Shown: positions 15,751 through 23,950 of the stretch, piece after piece
How positions within the stretch are numbered: the stretch's first letter is position 1
Layout of the letters: each line of letters begins with the position of its first letter
NCBI RefSeq assembly: GCF_900604335.1
Contig: NZ_UWOD01000001.1
Span: 994,521-1,058,520 of the forward strand
DNA from: Intestinibacillus sp. Marseille-P6563
GTDB lineage: Bacteria > Bacillota > Clostridia > Oscillospirales > Butyricicoccaceae
Reading direction: 5' to 3'
Length of the DNA: 64,000 nucleotides
The notes under the pieces: generated by a model
What the model saw: only the letters and a program-made list of their open reading frames with translations
The model's database searches: none
What the model was told of the DNA's origin: nothing
Program-made: the position numbers and the translations under genes

Positions 15751-17661
15751 GTGGCGCAAACAAACTTAATTGGCAAAAATATTCTCGGATATACTGTCAT
15801 CGAAAAACTCGGTTCAGGTGCATTTGGAACGGTGTACAAAGTTGTTAAATCAAATGCAGCAGGCCAGTATGTTCGTGCGCTAAAGCACATCACAATTCCA
15901 ACAGAAAAGCAATACAACTCCGTATTAAGCTCTATGGGTGGTGATGTTTCTAAAGCCGACAATTATTTTTCGCAAATGCTCAATAATATCGTTTCGGAAA
16001 TCAGAATCCTAAATGATTTATCTGAAAAGGGCGTACAGCATATCGTCAGATATTATGAAAATGATATACTTGTTACTGACTCCCCAAGGCGATATGATAT
16101 TTTTATTCTTATGGAATATCTGACTCCTCTTGAAGATTTCATCCGGGGTACAGATTTCCTTGTGCGTGATGTTCTCAGGTTAGGATTAGATGTTCTATAT
16201 GGACTTCAATCATGTCACGATAACGGCGTAATTCATCGAGATATAAAAGATGACAACATTTTCGTATCTGATAAAGGCGAATATAAAATTGGCGATTTTG
16301 GCGTTTCAAAAGTTTTGAAAGACAGCTCAAAAGCTGAGTCCTTAAAGGGTACACCTAATTTCCTCGCACCAGAAGTCTATTTAGGCAAGGAAGGATATAC
16401 AAAATCCGTTGACCTTTACTCCCTGGGTATTGTGCTCTACAGGCTCTTAAATTACAGCAGAAATCCATTCCTGCCTCGCTTCCCTGAACAATATTTTGCT
16501 CAGGATGAAGATGCTGCTTTTGAAGAAAGAATGAGTGGCAAGACTCCGGATTTTCCGGCCCTTGGTGGCGAGGCTATCGGGCGTGTGATTGTGAAATCTA
16601 TTTCCAATAGCACAGAAAGATTCCAAACTGCTGATGAGTTTATAAACGCCTTGGAGCAAGCAATCGACCAAACACCGCCCGAGATATTTAATGAAAAAAT
16701 TAAATTCGGAGTATCCTCTTCTGTAGAGTCCACAGAAGAACCAAAAGCAAAACAATATGGCTCTACTTTGGGTGAAACAGTCCCTGATTCTGCACCAGAA
16801 GAATACTCTGAAGACGAGCATAACACTTCTATCAATAGGCATTTGTTTGAAAGCATTGGAGAAGTTCCGTCCACCGACATCCCAGCAGTTGATCCTGTTG
16901 CAAGCCACGAACACGATCACAGACAAGAAAGCACATCAGGTACATCCCAGCAAAATATAAACAGACGAGTTGTGGATTTCGTCCCCCCAGATATAAGTGA
17001 GCCAGAGGAGCCTGCTGCACTGGACAAGAAAGTGATGAACAAATTTGTGTTCTTCATTCCTGTGATTATACTTTTTGTAGGTGTGATTGCATACTTTATT
17101 GTGGTTCCTAACATCTATGGACGGGTCGTATCTTTTGTGGATTGGCTTTTCACCGATCCTCAGAATATCATATCTACACTTCGTGATCCGAATGCTGTTT
17201 TGCCGCAGGTCAACAGCATCATTGGCATGAGAATCTTTTGGTGGGTATGGTTGGCTGGACTGATTACTTCCCTATTTTTTGTTGGTAAGCAACTTCAGTC
17301 AAAGCCCGAACCTAATGCTCCCAATGCTATCTTAACAAAGAAAGAGCCTTATTTGATGATTCAGGATGTCATTGATGCTCTGAAGCAAGTAAAGGCTCAC
17401 AACTATAGTAAACAGCTCGACTCTTTGATTTATTCTGCAAAGAAGCTTGAAGAAAAATTGTCCGTGGAGAGCGACTTCGGATACGGAAAAAATGTTGTTA
17501 TCAGTTGTGAAAATAACATAGCACGACAGATTCAGTTTCTTGTAGACATCGCCCCATGCGTTGAAAATGGCGATTTTGAGGAAAACATAAAAGCCATGAA
17601 CACAGCAATAATGAACATCAACTCTTTGCTTCGTAGACGAATAGAGCTCAAGAAACGATAA
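15751..17661 (+). CDS. Membrane-anchored Ser/Thr protein kinase
   Basis: A protein of 636 residues. The kinase domain spans about 10-305: glycine loop 'LGSGAFGTVYKV', catalytic lysine in 'ALKHI', 'VIHRDIKDDN', 'IGDFGVS' and 'LAPEVY'. A disordered acidic linker (about 310-425) joins two transmembrane segments near 430-455 and 490-510, then a helical cytoplasmic tail. It lacks the PASTA repeats of PknB/PrkC. GTG start after AGGAGGTGATTCT. It ends the secretion-locus run and with the phosphatase forms a phospho-switch, probably acting on the FHA protein. The link to secretion is inference from context. Confidence 0.88.
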   Translation: MAQTNLIGKNILGYTVIEKLGSGAFGTVYKVVKSNAAGQYVRALKHITIPTEKQYNSVLSSMGGDVSKADNYFSQMLNNIVSEIRILNDLSEKGVQHIVRYYENDILVTDSPRRYDIFILMEYLTPLEDFIRGTDFLVRDVLRLGLDVLYGLQSCHDNGVIHRDIKDDNIFVSDKGEYKIGDFGVSKVLKDSSKAESLKGTPNFLAPEVYLGKEGYTKSVDLYSLGIVLYRLLNYSRNPFLPRFPEQYFAQDEDAAFEERMSGKTPDFPALGGEAIGRVIVKSISNSTERFQTADEFINALEQAIDQTPPEIFNEKIKFGVSSSVESTEEPKAKQYGSTLGETVPDSAPEEYSEDEHNTSINRHLFESIGEVPSTDIPAVDPVASHEHDHRQESTSGTSQQNINRRVVDFVPPDISEPEEPAALDKKVMNKFVFFIPVIILFVGVIAYFIVVPNIYGRVVSFVDWLFTDPQNIISTLRDPNAVLPQVNSIIGMRIFWWVWLAGLITSLFFVGKQLQSKPEPNAPNAILTKKEPYLMIQDVIDALKQVKAHNYSKQLDSLIYSAKKLEEKLSVESDFGYGKNVVISCENNIARQIQFLVDIAPCVENGDFEENIKAMNTAIMNINSLLRRRIELKKR

Positions 17662-17922
17662 CAGCACAAATTGGCAAGCAGTGCAAAGTGGTACCACTTT
17701 GCTCATTTTCTCAATTTCGCCGCAGGCTCAATTTTCAAAAATTGCTTGTTGGTGCAGCAGCCCCAAGCCCCATTGAACAACATCTGCGATGTTGGCTACA
17801 CGGTCATTTTGACCGTTACTTGCAGACAGCACTATGGAAAAATTGAGAGTCACACTGTATAATCGTGATAACAAGATTGCTCTGTTTTGAAACTCAATTC
17901 ACGAAAGTATGGAGGTGAGTCT

Positions 17923-18762
17923 ATGATTAAGCTCGGTAAATATCGTCATTTCAAAGGAAATGAATACGAAGTTTTAGACTTTGCTACACATTCTGAAACT
18001 CTGGAGCCAATGGTTGTATACCGTCCTCTCTATGGTGAGGGAAAACTTTGGGTTCGGCCTGCTTCTATGTGGGAGGAAATGGTGGAGGAAGACGGTAAAC
18101 TCGTTCCTCGCTTTTCTTACATCCCCAAAGAGTACACAAACACACTGAGCCAGTTATGGTACGATGGAGATGAGGCGAAATGGGAAAAAGCATTAGCCCA
18201 CTACCACACGCTTTACAAAGATGTATCATTGGAAACCTTTATGGAAGAACTGCGCCCGGAAGTAGTGGAGCAGATGTCCGCTTCTGAGTTTTATTATTTT
18301 CTCCATGATAAGTATTTCGTCTGGAAGTATACAGCCAAAAACAGGCTGGCAACCACACGCAGCCATCTACGGAAATATCTTGATGGCAATCAACTTCACC
18401 GGCTCGAACAGATACATAATCAGATTTTCTCTACGGACAGAAGTAAGGCAACCGATATGCTAACCGTTGTATCCCAAATCAAAGGGCTTGGTATTGCCGG
18501 TGCCAGCGGGCTGCTTTCTATCCTCTTTCCAGAACAGTATGGAACAGTGGATCAGTTTGCTGTGTTGGCCTTGCTGACCATTGATGAATTACCAGAACAT
18601 GACCGTTTGGGAAAGATGAAGCCAGAGTTTCTTTCTCTCAAGGATGGAGTTCTTTTGGAAGAAATCATGCGTCAAAAGGCTTTAGAATTGAATCGAAAGT
18701 TTCAGAGCAACAGATGGACGCCAAGAAAAATTGACATGGTGCTCTGGGCATACGGTCGATAA
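17923..18762 (+). CDS. DUF1653 protein with helix-hairpin-helix-like C-terminus
   Basis: A protein of 279 residues starting at the ATG after ATGGAGGTGAGTCT. The first 70 residues match DUF1653 ('LGKYRHFKGNEYEVLDFA', 'YGEGKLWVRPASMW'). Residues about 95-279 are helical and contain 'VSQIKGLGIAGASGLLSILFP', which looks like a helix-hairpin-helix as in DNA glycosylase-type folds. Preceding DNA (17662-17922) holds no gene I can support. Function unknown. A strong terminator follows at 18768. Confidence 0.65.
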   Translation: MIKLGKYRHFKGNEYEVLDFATHSETLEPMVVYRPLYGEGKLWVRPASMWEEMVEEDGKLVPRFSYIPKEYTNTLSQLWYDGDEAKWEKALAHYHTLYKDVSLETFMEELRPEVVEQMSASEFYYFLHDKYFVWKYTAKNRLATTRSHLRKYLDGNQLHRLEQIHNQIFSTDRSKATDMLTVVSQIKGLGIAGASGLLSILFPEQYGTVDQFAVLALLTIDELPEHDRLGKMKPEFLSLKDGVLLEEIMRQKALELNRKFQSNRWTPRKIDMVLWAYGR

Positions 18763-18767
18763 AACAA

Positions 18768-18817
18768 AAAATACCGCCACTACCAACTCTATCGAGAGCC
18801 GGTAGTGGCGGTATTTT
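18768..18817. terminator. Bidirectional intrinsic terminator
   Basis: A 17-bp perfect stem (18768-18784 with 18801-18817) with A-rich 5' and T-rich 3' flanks closes the DUF1653 gene just before the IS256 element. Confidence 0.85.
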
Positions 18818-18994
18818 ATCGGGTAGAACTTACTTCTCTCTGATGTTGCTTCTCTTTTTGGTCGATGCCAAGGATATGGATAGATAAGGTACAATAAGTT
18901 TCGCAAATTGAAAAGTAGATAAAAAGAGACATGGTTTGCAAATCTCTGGTAGAATGAAGTCGCAACACACCATTCTGAAAGGAGACAGCAAACC

Positions 18995-20185
18995 ATGTCC
19001 GAGAAGATTGTACAGCTAAACGAGGAAGTAATCAAGGGGCAGCTCAAGGAACTTGTGCGCGGAAGCGTAGAGGAAACCCTCAACGAACTGCTGGAGGCCG
19101 AAGCAGAAAAGTTGACCCAGGCAGCCCGGTACGAGCGCAATGAACAGCGCCAGGGCTACCGCAGCGGCCACTACAACCGCAACCTTACCACCACATCCGG
19201 GGATGTCACCCTCAAGGTGCCCAAACTCAAGGGGATCTCCTTTGAGACCGCCATCATTGAGCGGTATCGCCGCCGGGAGAGCAGTGTGGAAGAGGCCCTC
19301 ATTGAGATGTACCTGGCCGGCGTATCCGTCCGGCGTGTGGAGGACATCACCGAGGCCCTGTGGGGCAGTAAGGTGTCTCCCTCCACCATCAGTGAACTGA
19401 ATAAGAAAGCGTATGTCCACATTGAAGATTGGCGGAACCGTCCTCTGCAGGGCGGGCGGTATCCGTATGTCTATGTGGATGGGCTCTACCTGCGCCGCAA
19501 CTGGGGCGGAGAATTTGAAAATGTAGCCATTCTTGTGGCAATTGCGGTTAATGAGGACGGATATCGTGAGGTTCTGGGCGCCGCTGAGGGCATGAAAGAG
19601 GACAAGGCCAGCTGGATCAGCTTCTTCAAGTGGCTGCGCGGGCGTGGTCTGGACGGCGTGAAACTGGTGGTTGGCGACAAGTGTCTTGGTATGCTGGAAG
19701 CCGTGGGAGAGGTGTTTCCTGAGGCCAAATACCAGCGGTGTACCGTGCACTTTTACCGCAATGTTTTCGCTGTCACGCCTCGTTCCAAGGTGAAGCAGGT
19801 GGCCAAGATGCTCAAGGCGATCCACTCCCAGGAGAGCAAAAAAGCTGCCCGCGAAAAGGCCAAGGCGGTGGTGGAGCAACTGCGCTCTATGAAGCTGAAG
19901 GAATCTGCCAAGAAAGTGGAGGACGGCATTGAAGAAACCCTGACCTACTGCGATTTTCCCAGTGAGCACTGGACCCGTATCCGCACCAACAATGTCATTG
20001 AGAGGCTAAACCGGGAGATCCGCCGCCGCACCCGTGTGGTGGGCAGTTTCCCGGACGGCAACTCTGCACTGATGCTGGTCTGTGCCCGGCTGCGCCATGT
20101 GGCTGGCACCCAGTGGGGCAACAAAAAGTACATGAACATGAAGCACCTGGAGGCCTCCGTTGAGGATGTCTCCATTGCCGGCTGA
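18995..20185 (+). CDS. IS256-family (Mutator-type) transposase
   Basis: A protein of 396 residues with family features: N-terminal 'RYERNEQRQGYRSGHYNR', 'VPKLKG', DDE residues in 'YVYVDGLYLR' and 'KLVVGDKCLGMLEAV', the 'CTVHFYRNVF' motif, and the C-terminal glutamate region 'RTNNVIERLNREIRRR'. GC content is well above that of the neighbouring secretion locus. The ORF is intact with GAAAGGAGA before the start. The element was later invaded at its right terminus by IS66. Confidence 0.95.
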   Translation: MSEKIVQLNEEVIKGQLKELVRGSVEETLNELLEAEAEKLTQAARYERNEQRQGYRSGHYNRNLTTTSGDVTLKVPKLKGISFETAIIERYRRRESSVEEALIEMYLAGVSVRRVEDITEALWGSKVSPSTISELNKKAYVHIEDWRNRPLQGGRYPYVYVDGLYLRRNWGGEFENVAILVAIAVNEDGYREVLGAAEGMKEDKASWISFFKWLRGRGLDGVKLVVGDKCLGMLEAVGEVFPEAKYQRCTVHFYRNVFAVTPRSKVKQVAKMLKAIHSQESKKAAREKAKAVVEQLRSMKLKESAKKVEDGIEETLTYCDFPSEHWTRIRTNNVIERLNREIRRRTRVVGSFPDGNSALMLVCARLRHVAGTQWGNKKYMNMKHLEASVEDVSIAG

Positions 20186-20361
20186 CTTCATTCAAAACAG
20201 AGTCTGCAAACCAATTTGCGAAAAATTCTGTAAGCGTAAAAACAGTCGGCGACTTGTCAGTAAAGAAAGCCTCTGCCAAACTATAAGAGTCTGAGAAAGT
20301 GCATGGTAGTACAAGATAGTACCAGAGAGTATCCCAGACTCCAAGATAGTGAGGTGCAGGC

Positions 20362-20703
20362 ATGGAGAAGGCGGCAAGTTTACAGAGAGCCAATCAACAA
20401 CAGCGGTTGGTGGAATGGAGCCGGCGTGTAGAGGCCTGCCGGAGCAGCGGGCTGCCGGTAGGTCAATGGTGCCAGGAAAATGGGATAGCGGTATCCACCT
20501 ATTTCTTCTGGCAGAGGAAGGTATTTCAGGCGCTGAAAGAACTCCAGGAGGTGACCTTCGCAGAGGTGCCGGTCATAGAGCGTACCCAGCCCTCCGGGCA
20601 TATCGTAGCAGCCATGGAGGTAAGCGGTGTGCGGATCCAGGTCTACGAGGGAGCGGATAAGGACACACTGCAGGCAATTCTCCAGGCGGCAAAGTCATGC
20701 TGA
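20362..20703 (+). CDS. tnpA: IS66 accessory protein TnpA
   Basis: This 113-residue protein has an IS66 TnpA pattern: N-terminal helix-turn-helix-like region ('WSRRVEACRSSGLPVGQWC', 'STYFFWQRKV') and a short C-terminal strand region. It is needed with TnpB for IS66 transposition, though its exact role is unclear. It overlaps tnpB by 7 bp. Confidence 0.85.
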   Translation: MEKAASLQRANQQQRLVEWSRRVEACRSSGLPVGQWCQENGIAVSTYFFWQRKVFQALKELQEVTFAEVPVIERTQPSGHIVAAMEVSGVRIQVYEGADKDTLQAILQAAKSC

Positions 20704-21053
20704 ACGATTTCAACTGCAGCTGCCCGGTGTACATTGCCTGCGGATACACAGACCTGCGGCGAGGCATTGATGGACTGGCCAATCTGGTAAGGAGCCAGTT
20801 CCAGATGGATCCCTTTCAGCGGGCGCTGTTTCTGTTCTGCGGGAGACGGCGGGACCGGCTCAAGGCACTGTACTGGGAGGGAGACGGCTTTCTGCTGCTG
20901 TATAAGCGTCTGGAGAGCGGCAGTTTCCAATGGCCCAGGAACACGGAGGAAGTGCAGACCCTGACACCCCAACAGTACCGCTGGCTGATGGAGGGGCTGA
21001 AGACCGAGCAGCCGAAGGCAAACAAAGCGGTGTCCGGCCTGAGCGTGATCTAA
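20697..21053 (+). CDS. tnpB: IS66 accessory protein TnpB
   Basis: A 118-residue protein with the IS66 Orf2 signature 'YIACGYTDLRRGIDGL', 'LFLFCGRRRDRLKALYWEGDGF' and 'LYKRLESG'. It overlaps the end of tnpA and precedes the main transposase by 9 bp, the usual IS66 layout. Confidence 0.93.
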   Translation: MLNDFNCSCPVYIACGYTDLRRGIDGLANLVRSQFQMDPFQRALFLFCGRRRDRLKALYWEGDGFLLLYKRLESGSFQWPRNTEEVQTLTPQQYRWLMEGLKTEQPKANKAVSGLSVI

Positions 21054-21062
21054 TGCCGGAAA

Positions 21063-22709
21063 ATGCTGAAAACATTGGCTTTTTGCCCTGCTTTGTGGTA
21101 TCATTTACACATGGAACATGAGAAGAACACTGCCGCAAGCACCCCGGAAATGATGACCATCTCACGGGCGGAATACGAATCTCAGCAAGCACAGCTAACT
21201 GAGTTAAAGCTCCAGAACCAATGGCTTCTGGAGCAGCTTGGCCTTGCCAAGAAGCGGCAGTTTGGGGCATCCTCAGAGCGGCTCCAGGAGGGGCTGATGG
21301 ACCAGCTGTCTCTCATGGCGAATGAGGCGGAGGCCTACGCCTATGGGACGAAAAATGCCACAGCGGAGCAGGTGGCGGTAAAGGCCCATGCCCGCAAGCG
21401 GCAGAGCGGCAATGTGTTGGATATCGTACCGGAGGAAACCCCTACGGAAGTGGTGGAGCACCATCTTTCCGAAGAAGAGCGCATCTGTGATGCCTGTGGT
21501 ACAGTCATGGAGGAGATTGGCAAAGAGGTGCGCCGGAGCCTGAAGATGGAGCCGGCCCGGTTTTGGATCCGGGAGGATGTGTACTACACCTACGCCTGCA
21601 AGCAGTGCGAAGCGGAAACAGGCGAAGGCAATCTCCGAAAGGCGCCCAGACAGCCCGTGCTTTGCCCGGGCAGCTTTGCCTCACCTGAGGCGGTAGCCCA
21701 TATCATGACGCAGAAATTTGTCATGTACTCTCCGCTGTACCGTCTGGAGCAGGAGTTCCAGCGGCAGGGGCTGAAGCTTTCCCGGCAGACCATGGCCAAC
21801 TGGATCCTACAGGCCTCGGACACCTGGCTGCGGCCTGTGTACGATGAACTGCACCGGAAGCTGTGCAAGGAAACCGTGCTGCACGGGGATGAGACCACGT
21901 TGCAGGTGCTGAAGGCGCCGGGCAGGACCTCAACAAGCAAGTCTTACATGTGGGTCTACCGGACCAGCGGCTGCGCTGAGCAGCCCATTGTGTTGTACGA
22001 GTACCAGCCCAGCCGGAAGGCGGAGTACGCCCAGGCATTCCTCAAGGATTTCTCCGGCTGGCTGCACGCGGACGGCTACCAGGGCTACCACAAGCTGCGG
22101 TCGAACATCCGGGTGGTGGGCTGCTGGGCTCATGCCAGGAGAAAGTTTGACGAAGCGCTGCAGACACTGCCCAAAGAGAAACGGCAGGAGTCTCTGGCGG
22201 CAGGCGGCGAGTGTTACTGCACCCGGCTGTTTCAGCTGGAGCAGTCTCTCATGGACCTGACGCCGGAAGAACGCTATACCAAGCGGCTGGAACTGGAGAA
22301 ACCGGTTCTGGACGCTCTGTTGGCATGGGCAAATGAGGCCAGCGCCAAAACGGCACCCAAGTCTGCCCTGGGCAAGGCACTGCACTATCTGCGGGAGCAG
22401 TGGCCCTACCTGGTACGCTATCTGGAGGACGGCAGGCTGGAGCTCTCCAACAACCGTGCCGAGCGCAGCATTAAGCCATTCGTCATGGGCCGGAAGAACT
22501 GGCTCTTTTCCAACACCCCCGCCGGCGCCCAGTCCAGCGCTGTGATCTACAGTCTGATTGAAACCGCAAAGGAGAACGACCTGGATCCCTACCGCTACCT
22601 GGTTTGGCTTCTGAACACCGCACCTGGGCTGAGCCAGACGGATGAGGCTTGGGCAGAATCTTTCCTTCCCGTGAATGCTCCGCAGGAATGTAAAATTCCA
22701 AAACCATAA
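21063..22709 (+). CDS. tnpC: IS66 transposase TnpC
   Basis: The 548-residue transposase has an N-terminal coiled coil and leucine-rich helix ('YESQQAQLTELKLQNQWLLEQL'), the zinc-binding region 'ICDACGTVM' and 'YACKQCEA', the DDE domain ('LHGDETTLQVL', 'LHADGYQGYHKL', 'CWAHARRKF') and the C-terminal 'LSNNRAERSIKPFVMGRKNW'. ATG 21111 is an alternative start that removes 16 residues of doubtful sequence. All regions are complete, so the element may be active. Confidence 0.94.
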   Translation: MLKTLAFCPALWYHLHMEHEKNTAASTPEMMTISRAEYESQQAQLTELKLQNQWLLEQLGLAKKRQFGASSERLQEGLMDQLSLMANEAEAYAYGTKNATAEQVAVKAHARKRQSGNVLDIVPEETPTEVVEHHLSEEERICDACGTVMEEIGKEVRRSLKMEPARFWIREDVYYTYACKQCEAETGEGNLRKAPRQPVLCPGSFASPEAVAHIMTQKFVMYSPLYRLEQEFQRQGLKLSRQTMANWILQASDTWLRPVYDELHRKLCKETVLHGDETTLQVLKAPGRTSTSKSYMWVYRTSGCAEQPIVLYEYQPSRKAEYAQAFLKDFSGWLHADGYQGYHKLRSNIRVVGCWAHARRKFDEALQTLPKEKRQESLAAGGECYCTRLFQLEQSLMDLTPEERYTKRLELEKPVLDALLAWANEASAKTAPKSALGKALHYLREQWPYLVRYLEDGRLELSNNRAERSIKPFVMGRKNWLFSNTPAGAQSSAVIYSLIETAKENDLDPYRYLVWLLNTAPGLSQTDEAWAESFLPVNAPQECKIPKP

Positions 22710-22795
22710 TGAAAATGCCGACCGCCATCTCAATGCTTGCGCACTGAGATGGCGGCCTTTTTATACGCCTGGAGATTTGACGGTTACAAAATTCT

Positions 22796-22839
22796 TGACA
22801 CTACCCAAACCAATTTGCGAAAAATTCTTGACACTACCC
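22796..22839 (+). repeat. 33-bp tandem copy of the IS256 terminal sequence
   Basis: A 33-bp unit beginning AAACCAATTTGCG and ending TTGACACTACCC is complete at 22807-22839. An earlier copy is split by IS66 into 20208-20229 and 22796-22806. The IS256 end is therefore duplicated in tandem, which suggests two insertion or slippage events at the same spot. Confidence 0.75.
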
Positions 22840-22900
22840 ACTACCCCAACCTGGTATGAATGGTCAAAATCTGGTGCATCTGAAAATTGTTATGAAAAAA

Positions 22901-22932
22901 GCCGAAAACCCTTGAAAACAAAGGCTTTCGGC
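22901..22932 (-). terminator. Terminator of the partial tRNA-Arg
   Basis: GCCGAAA/TTTCGGC stem followed on the minus strand by GGCTTTTTTC. It is nearly identical to the terminator after the intact tRNA-Arg at 35406-35437. Confidence 0.7.
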
Positions 22933-22941
22933 ATTGTGGGC

Positions 22942-22986
22942 TGGCGTCGCAAAAGGGACTTGAACCCCCGACCCCACGCTTAGGAG
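22942..22986 (-). pseudogene. 3' part of a tRNA-Arg(CCT), candidate attachment site
   Basis: Read on the minus strand, the anticodon-loop bases CTCCTAA, a variable loop, T arm (GGGGG, TTCAAGT, CCC), acceptor strand and CCA are present. The 5' half of the tRNA is missing. It matches the intact tRNA-Arg at 35447-35523 in layout and at the shared core CGCTTAGGAG (22977-22986), with differences in the T stem. This is the pattern left by elements that integrate into a tRNA 3' end. The remaining stretch 22840-23124 holds no gene, only a hairpin (23042-23075: GCAAATTG, CTGCCT and their complements). Confidence 0.7.
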
Positions 22987-23124
22987 TACGGCGTACCATT
23001 TCGTAAATTGTTCATATCATATCTTCCCGTGTTGTTTCTTCGCAAATTGTGCTGCCTGGAGGCAGGTCAATTTGCACAAATTCCCCTGAAATATGCTGCC
23101 TTACAACGGCTTTTCAAATGTCGT

Positions 23125-23197
23125 ATTAGCAAGGTATTAGCAGGAACCCCTTGTGACAGAAGGCTTTCAGGAACCATTTCAAAATGCTATTAGCAGG
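23125..23197 (+). repeat. ATTAGCAAGG/ATTAGCAGG repeats, left end
   Basis: ATTAGCAAGG at 23125 and ATTAGCAGG at 23136 and 23189 precede the excisionase-like gene; the third overlaps its ribosome site. The same motif recurs near the other end of the island (35195-35278). They could be arm sites for an integrase/excisionase, or iterons. Confidence 0.55.
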
Positions 23198-23209
23198 GAG
23201 GATCATTTT

Positions 23210-23419
23210 ATGAGCACCAACGAAAAAGGGACGCCCCAAAGCAGAACATACACTGTGAATGACATCGCAGCCATTCTCGGTATCGGCCGCGCTACGGCCT
23301 ATAAACTCGCCAACTCCGGAGCGTTCAAGACGATCCGCATCGGCAACATGATCCGCATCTCCAGGAAGTCCTTTGAGGATTGGCTAAAAGCGGAGGGACT
23401 GGACGACGAAACGGAATAG
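23210..23419 (+). CDS. Excisionase-family (AlpA/MerR-like) DNA-binding protein
   Basis: A protein of 69 residues with a winged helix of the excisionase type: 'YTVNDIAAILGIGRATAYKLANSGAFKTIRIGNMIRISRKSFEDWL'-like order, here at residues about 12-60. ATG 23210 follows CAGGGAGGATC; a longer frame to 23153 has no ribosome site. Such proteins bend DNA at attachment sites and favour excision. It lies next to repeats and the tRNA fragment, but no integrase gene is seen in the window. Confidence 0.85.
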   Translation: MSTNEKGTPQSRTYTVNDIAAILGIGRATAYKLANSGAFKTIRIGNMIRISRKSFEDWLKAEGLDDETE

Positions 23420-23425
23420 TTGATA

Positions 23426-23458
23426 GGAGCGCCATAGGTTTAAAACCTATGGCGCTCC
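23426..23458. terminator. Perfect long hairpin after the excisionase gene
   Basis: GGAGCGCCATAGGTT (23426-23440) pairs perfectly with 23444-23458. The loop is 3 nt and no long T tract follows, so it may be a Rho-independent terminator of modest strength or a protein-binding palindrome. Confidence 0.6.
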
Positions 23459-23587
23459 AGTATTTAATTAACAAAGCTCGAAATATGCAACCTAAATAGA
23501 ATTGTCTCGCGAACCTTCTAAAACTTCAAGAAGGAGGAATAATATATAATGCCAACAAAATAATTTAATAGATTCTGGAGGGAAAAT

Positions 23588-23950
23588 ATGACAAGAAATA
23601 GCTTAGACGATTTATTTATTGCTCGTCAGATCTTGACTTCATACATCGACTTTTTAGATAGCCGAGTGAAAAAAGAAATGGATGTTCTGCGGAACACATA
23701 TGTTAATATCCCTATTGAGGAACTATCCAGTGAGAGTAAAGTATATATTGAATCGGATGTAAAAAGTCGTATAGAATCTTTGGAAAGTTTTCAAAAATCT
23801 CTTTCCAAAATAAAAACTCAAATTGTAGAAGTATTTCAGAAATATCCCGCTAGACTTTCTATGCTTTCAAAAGAACGGTACAAAAACAATTTAATCGATC
23901 ATCAAAAAAAGATTATTCACTCATTTGAAGAATTAGCAAAATACTGGTGA
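23588..23950 (+). CDS. Hypothetical helical protein, convergent to the signalling operon
   Basis: A protein of 120 residues rich in Lys, Glu, Ser and Leu and predicted as long alpha helices with coiled-coil character ('YIDFLDSRVKKEMDVLRNTY', 'VKSRIESLESFQKSLSKIKT'). TCTGGAGGGAAAAT precedes ATG. Its 3' end overlaps the caspase-like gene on the other strand by 18 bp. Base composition is AT-rich like that operon, so it probably came with it. No family recognised. Confidence 0.55.
   Translation: MTRNSLDDLFIARQILTSYIDFLDSRVKKEMDVLRNTYVNIPIEELSSESKVYIESDVKSRIESLESFQKSLSKIKTQIVEVFQKYPARLSMLSKERYKNNLIDHQKKIIHSFEELAKYW

Larger units (their letters stand above)
20230..22787 (+). mobile_element. IS66-type element with 8-bp target duplication
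   Basis: The element is 2558 bp. Its ends are GTAAGCGTAAAAA on the left and the reverse complement GTAACCGTCAAAT on the right. AAAATTCT flanks both sides (20222-20229 and 22788-22795), an exact 8-bp duplication as IS66 elements make. All three usual genes are present. It sits inside the right end of the IS256 element. Confidence 0.92.
18890..22798 (+). mobile_element. IS256-type element, right end split by IS66
   Basis: The left end contains TTTCGCAAATTG (18899-18910), GGTTTGCA (18933-18940) and GAATGAAGTC (18952-18961). Their reverse complements occur in mirrored order on the right at 20184-20223, giving imperfect terminal inverted repeats. The right end continues after the nested IS66 element at 22788-22798. 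Outer limits are approximate. Confidence 0.7.

Noticed and set aside
17671-17862. 63-codon plus-strand frame after the kinase gene
   Set aside because: Weak start, no ribosome site, no family resemblance. The stretch looks like degraded intergenic DNA.
23549-23563. Four-codon ORF (ATG CCA ACA AAA TAA) after a good ribosome site
   Set aside because: Too short to call. It may be a leader, but nothing else supports regulation by it.
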